From NCBI GenBank assembly GCA_031401815.1, contig JANNRW010000168.1:1-8077 (forward strand): a DNA stretch of 8,077 nucleotides, in the 5' to 3' direction. A program made the position numbers and the translations under genes. The notes under the pieces are model-generated. The model ran no database searches and was not told the origin of the DNA. It saw only the letters and a program-made list of their open reading frames with translations. The DNA comes from JANNRW01 sp031401815 (GTDB lineage: Bacteria; Desulfobacterota; Desulfuromonadia; Geobacterales; DSM-12255). How positions within the stretch are numbered: position 1 is the first letter of the stretch; each line of letters starts with the position of its first letter. Positions 6,004-8,077 of this stretch are shown piece by piece.

Positions 6004-6799
6004 AATTCTCAGTGGCTAAATCCTGTACTACTCTGTTAAATTCAGGTGCTCTCGTCAAAAAGGGCGCATGACCAGATCCTTCGAAGATCCTGATTTCGGC
6101 TTTGGTGAGTTTCTCAAGCATAAAGTAAGAAGCAGACGAGGGGCAAATCAGATCTTCATCACCATGCAGAAGAAGAACCGGTGTGGAAATATCTGGCAGA
6201 ATATTGCATAGATCAGATCGAATCAGTTCATCAAGCGCAGCCATGGCAACAGCTTTTGATGGGAGACCGGCTTTGATTTTTCGTAAAATATCAGGAAGTT
6301 CTGGCAAAGATATTTCTTGATATGTAAACATCCTGTTGAAAAAATCTTCAGCTGTCTGTTCAAGGTTTTGCCTGAGAAGAACTTTCAACGCGCGTACTTC
6401 GGCAACCGGTACACCGTACTGATAATCTCCATTGGCGCAGAAACATGGAGTTCCTGAAACAAGGAGAATTGCTGCAACTCTCTTTTTCAGTTTCGAAAAC
6501 GAAGAGAGCAGAATTTGTGCTCCCATTGACCATCCGATCATTACAGCCCTGTCAAGGGAGAGATATTCAACAAGCTCAACCAGGTCATCCCTGCAGGCAG
6601 CATAACTGAATGGGGCATCAGCAGAGTAGCCATGTCCTCTCAAATCGGGGGTGATTACACGAAAGGATTCTGATAGAGTGAGTTGATATTCCCAGACAGC
6701 TCCGGACATCATCCAGCCATGAATAAACAGGAGTGGAGTACCTTTGCCAATATCTCCAAAATTAATAATGTTTCCGCCGGAGGTGACAAAGCAGGGCAT
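5990..6799 (-). CDS. bioH: Pimeloyl-ACP methyl ester carboxylesterase BioH (alpha/beta hydrolase)
   Basis: The 269-residue product is an alpha/beta hydrolase close in length to E. coli BioH (256). BioH hydrolyses the methyl ester of pimeloyl-ACP, ending chain extension and releasing pimeloyl-ACP for BioF; it is cytoplasmic. Visible features are oxyanion-loop LLFIHGW (23-29), PDLRGHGYS (51-59), nucleophile elbow GWSMG with S91, the acid-bearing LLHGDEDLICP (210-220, probably D216) and GSGHAPFL with H244. A variable helical cap lies at about 120-190. The sequence alone would only say alpha/beta hydrolase; placement between bioF and bioC makes BioH the best call. The ATG is one base after the bioF stop codon (TGATATG), with AAGG nine bases upstream, and the gene end overlaps bioC by 14 bases. 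This is a tightly coupled operon. Confidence 0.92.
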   Translation of the reverse strand: MPCFVTSGGNIINFGDIGKGTPLLFIHGWMMSGAVWEYQLTLSESFRVITPDLRGHGYSADAPFSYAACRDDLVELVEYLSLDRAVMIGWSMGAQILLSSFSKLKKRVAAILLVSGTPCFCANGDYQYGVPVAEVRALKVLLRQNLEQTAEDFFNRMFTYQEISLPELPDILRKIKAGLPSKAVAMAALDELIRSDLCNILPDISTPVLLLHGDEDLICPSSASYFMLEKLTKAEIRIFEGSGHAPFLTRAPEFNRVVQDLATENYVRH

Positions 6800-6800
6800 A

Positions 6801-7973
6801 TCAGATAACCTTCAACCTGCGGCCAATGGTCACAATAGTATCTGCGGCCTGCTCCAGTTCCAAAGGATCATGGGTGGCCATAACCGTGCACCTGAGGCGG
6901 CAGCTGTCAACAGGCACAGTTGGTGGGCGAATCCCCTGAACAAAAATATTCTTTTCAAGTAATTGCCTTGAAAATTCCATGGTTTGCTCTGCCTTTCCAA
7001 CTAGGATAGGGACTATCTGTGTTACAGAACCGAGAGTATCAAAGCCGCAAGCTTCAAGAGAAGATGCAAAAGTTTGAATGTTAATGGCAAGTCTTTTCCT
7101 GAGAGCTGCTCCTTCATCCGAGTCTGCAATATCAATAGCAGCAATTGATGCTGCCAGAACAGCAGGTGGAAGCGAGGTGGAGAAGATAAAACTTCTTGCC
7201 TTGTTGCGAAGATAATCAACAAGTTCATCAGAGCCTGTTACATAAGCCCCGAAACTTCCCAGCCCTTTACCCAGTGTGCCCATCTGAATATCGATTTCAT
7301 CAGGAACGCCACAAAGTTCTGCGCTGCCCCTTCCTGTTTCTCCCAGAACCCCGGTTGCATGAGCATCATCGACCATTAACAGGGCGTCAAACTCCTTTTT
7401 GAGGGCAACCAGCTCTTTTAACGGAGCAATATCACCATCCATACTGAAGACCCCGTCTGTAATTATCAACTGCCTCCCCTTGCCTTGATTCTGTTCCATC
7501 AGACGTCTTAACTCTTTGTGGTTACAATGTGGATAACGAACTAATTGCGCCCTTGAGAGGATTGCCCCATCTAAAATGCTTGCATGATTGAGGCGGTCTG
7601 AATATATGGTGTCATGGCGGCCGACAAGAGCAGAAATAATTCCGATATTTGCCGGATATCCACCATTAAAAAGTATGGCTGCCTGACTGTTTTTGAAAGT
7701 AGCCAACTTCCTTTCGAGGAGTTCATGCAGTTCCATATTTCCTGAAACAAGTCGGGCTGCACCACTACCTGCGCCAAATTTTTCTATTGCATCAATTGCA
7801 GCAGCCTTGAGGGCGGGATGATTTGCAAGTCCAAGATAATTATTAGAGCAGAGGAGCAGTACCTCCTTGCCGTTCAGGGATACGTGCCCTGCCTGTATCC
7901 CCTCAACCAGAGACAATGAACGATATAGCCCGGCAGCTGTCAGGCTGTCCAGTTCATCGGTGATAAAGGACAT
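6801..7973 (-). CDS. bioF: 8-amino-7-oxononanoate synthase BioF
   Basis: BioF is a PLP enzyme that condenses L-alanine with pimeloyl-ACP (or pimeloyl-CoA), releasing CO2, to give KAPA, the first bicyclic-ring precursor of biotin. The chosen product is 390 residues, typical for the family. Motifs are CSNNYLGLANHP (42-53), GSGAARLVSGN (69-79), VFSMDGDIAPL (175-185), VDDAHATGVLG (201-211) and MGTLGKGLGSFG (231-242), with K236 as the PLP Schiff-base lysine and D203/H205 contacting the cofactor. The related 2-amino-3-ketobutyrate ligase is less likely given bioH and bioC immediately after. The start is the ATG at 7973, with GGAAGAGGT about 10 bases upstream. An in-frame GTG at 8021 lies between the -35 and -10 of the promoter, so it cannot be in the transcript from that promoter. 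This is the first gene of the unit and probably BirA-regulated. Confidence 0.96.
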   Translation of the reverse strand: MSFITDELDSLTAAGLYRSLSLVEGIQAGHVSLNGKEVLLLCSNNYLGLANHPALKAAAIDAIEKFGAGSGAARLVSGNMELHELLERKLATFKNSQAAILFNGGYPANIGIISALVGRHDTIYSDRLNHASILDGAILSRAQLVRYPHCNHKELRRLMEQNQGKGRQLIITDGVFSMDGDIAPLKELVALKKEFDALLMVDDAHATGVLGETGRGSAELCGVPDEIDIQMGTLGKGLGSFGAYVTGSDELVDYLRNKARSFIFSTSLPPAVLAASIAAIDIADSDEGAALRKRLAINIQTFASSLEACGFDTLGSVTQIVPILVGKAEQTMEFSRQLLEKNIFVQGIRPPTVPVDSCRLRCTVMATHDPLELEQAADTIVTIGRRLKVI

Positions 7974-7982
7974 CAGCTTTTG

Positions 7983-7991
7983 ACCTCTTCC
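7983..7991 (-). promoter_or_regulatory. Ribosome binding site of bioF (decides the start)
   Basis: Minus-strand GGAAGAGGT precedes the ATG at 7973 by about 10 bases. No comparable site precedes the upstream GTG at 8021, where the sequence is pyrimidine-rich (TTTCCCT). Confidence 0.8.
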
Positions 7992-8011
7992 GCAAAAAAA
8001 TAGTTGATTGA

Positions 8012-8040
8012 GTTGTAGCACAGGGAAAGTGGCTCGTCAA
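8012..8040 (-). promoter_or_regulatory. Promoter of the bioF-bioH-bioC unit
   Basis: On the minus strand, TTGACG (8040-8035, 5 of 6 to the sigma-70 -35) and TACAAC (8017-8012, 4 of 6 to the -10) are separated by exactly 17 bases. A TG one base before the -10 makes it an extended -10. Transcription would start near 8005, giving a leader of about 32 bases to the bioF ATG. The -35 is embedded in one half-site of the BirA-type operator. Confidence 0.75.
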
Positions 8041-8065
8041 CCATCCGCATATTGTTGGTTGACAA
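8034..8065. promoter_or_regulatory. BirA-type biotin operator
   Basis: On the plus strand TCGTCAACC (8034-8042), 14 bases, then GGTTGACAA (8057-8065). The half-sites are complementary at 8 of 9 positions. This matches the known bacterial BirA pattern TTGTNAACC-N14-16-GGTTNACAA. It covers the -35 of the bioF promoter, so biotinoyl-AMP-bound BirA would be expected to block polymerase when biotin is sufficient. birA itself is not in the window, so the regulator is inferred from the site and from the genes it precedes. Confidence 0.85.
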
Positions 8066-8077
8066 TTGAAGTTATAT

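Noticed and set aside
6801..7973. 2-amino-3-ketobutyrate CoA ligase (Kbl) instead of BioF
   Set aside because: The families are close, but the gene lies directly behind a BirA-type operator and in front of bioH and bioC; no threonine dehydrogenase gene is adjacent.
7974..8021. GTG at 8021 as the start of bioF (16 extra residues)
   Set aside because: It falls between the -35 and -10 of the promoter, has no Shine-Dalgarno sequence, and the extra residues do not fit BioF N-termini. The ATG at 7973 has GGAAGAGGT upstream.

Overview
All seven genes in this window lie on the minus strand, so transcription runs from the right edge (8077) to the left edge (1). Gene content is bacterial and housekeeping in character: biotin precursor synthesis, molybdenum cofactor synthesis, an ABC-F ribosome factor, an envelope-anchored deacetylase-fold protein and a small dehydrogenase. 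The protein sequences, particularly the GLYR-type beta-hydroxyacid dehydrogenase, read most like Desulfobacterota/Desulfuromonadales (Geobacter-Pelobacter-Desulfuromonas relatives). That placement is an impression from family resemblance, not from a search. I saw no rRNA, tRNA, insertion sequence, phage gene or CRISPR array.

First transcription unit (about 8065 down to 3978). A two-half-site BirA-type operator (TTGTCAACC-N14-GGTTGACGA, minus strand) overlaps the -35 of a good promoter. It is followed by bioF, bioH and bioC, packed with a 1-nt gap and a 14-nt overlap. BioC methylates malonyl-ACP to start pimelate synthesis on the fatty-acid machinery. BioH cleaves the methyl ester once the C7 chain is built. 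BioF joins pimeloyl-ACP and alanine to give KAPA. After bioC come a 3-hydroxyisobutyrate dehydrogenase/GLYR-family oxidoreductase gene and a clear intrinsic terminator. The operator also carries a perfect TTGACA facing right, so a divergent gene, perhaps another biotin gene, may start just beyond the window.

Second unit (about 3948 down to 7). ettA (ABC-F translational throttle), a YibQ-like divergent polysaccharide deacetylase gene and moeA are closely spaced, each with a Shine-Dalgarno sequence. A weak, possibly bidirectional terminator lies past moeA at the left edge.

The most unusual element is an array of 19 tandem 8-bp units (5042-5193, consensus CYGACCYT on the plus strand), with three more units inverted at 5002-5025, at the 3' end of bioC. 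It has no stop codon in any minus frame and adds about 80 residues of octapeptide repeat to BioC. Because 8 is not a multiple of 3, every frame reads the same octapeptide. I see no wholly new gene system here; the array, its read-through into an essential-pathway enzyme, and the tightly nested operator/promoter are the points worth following.
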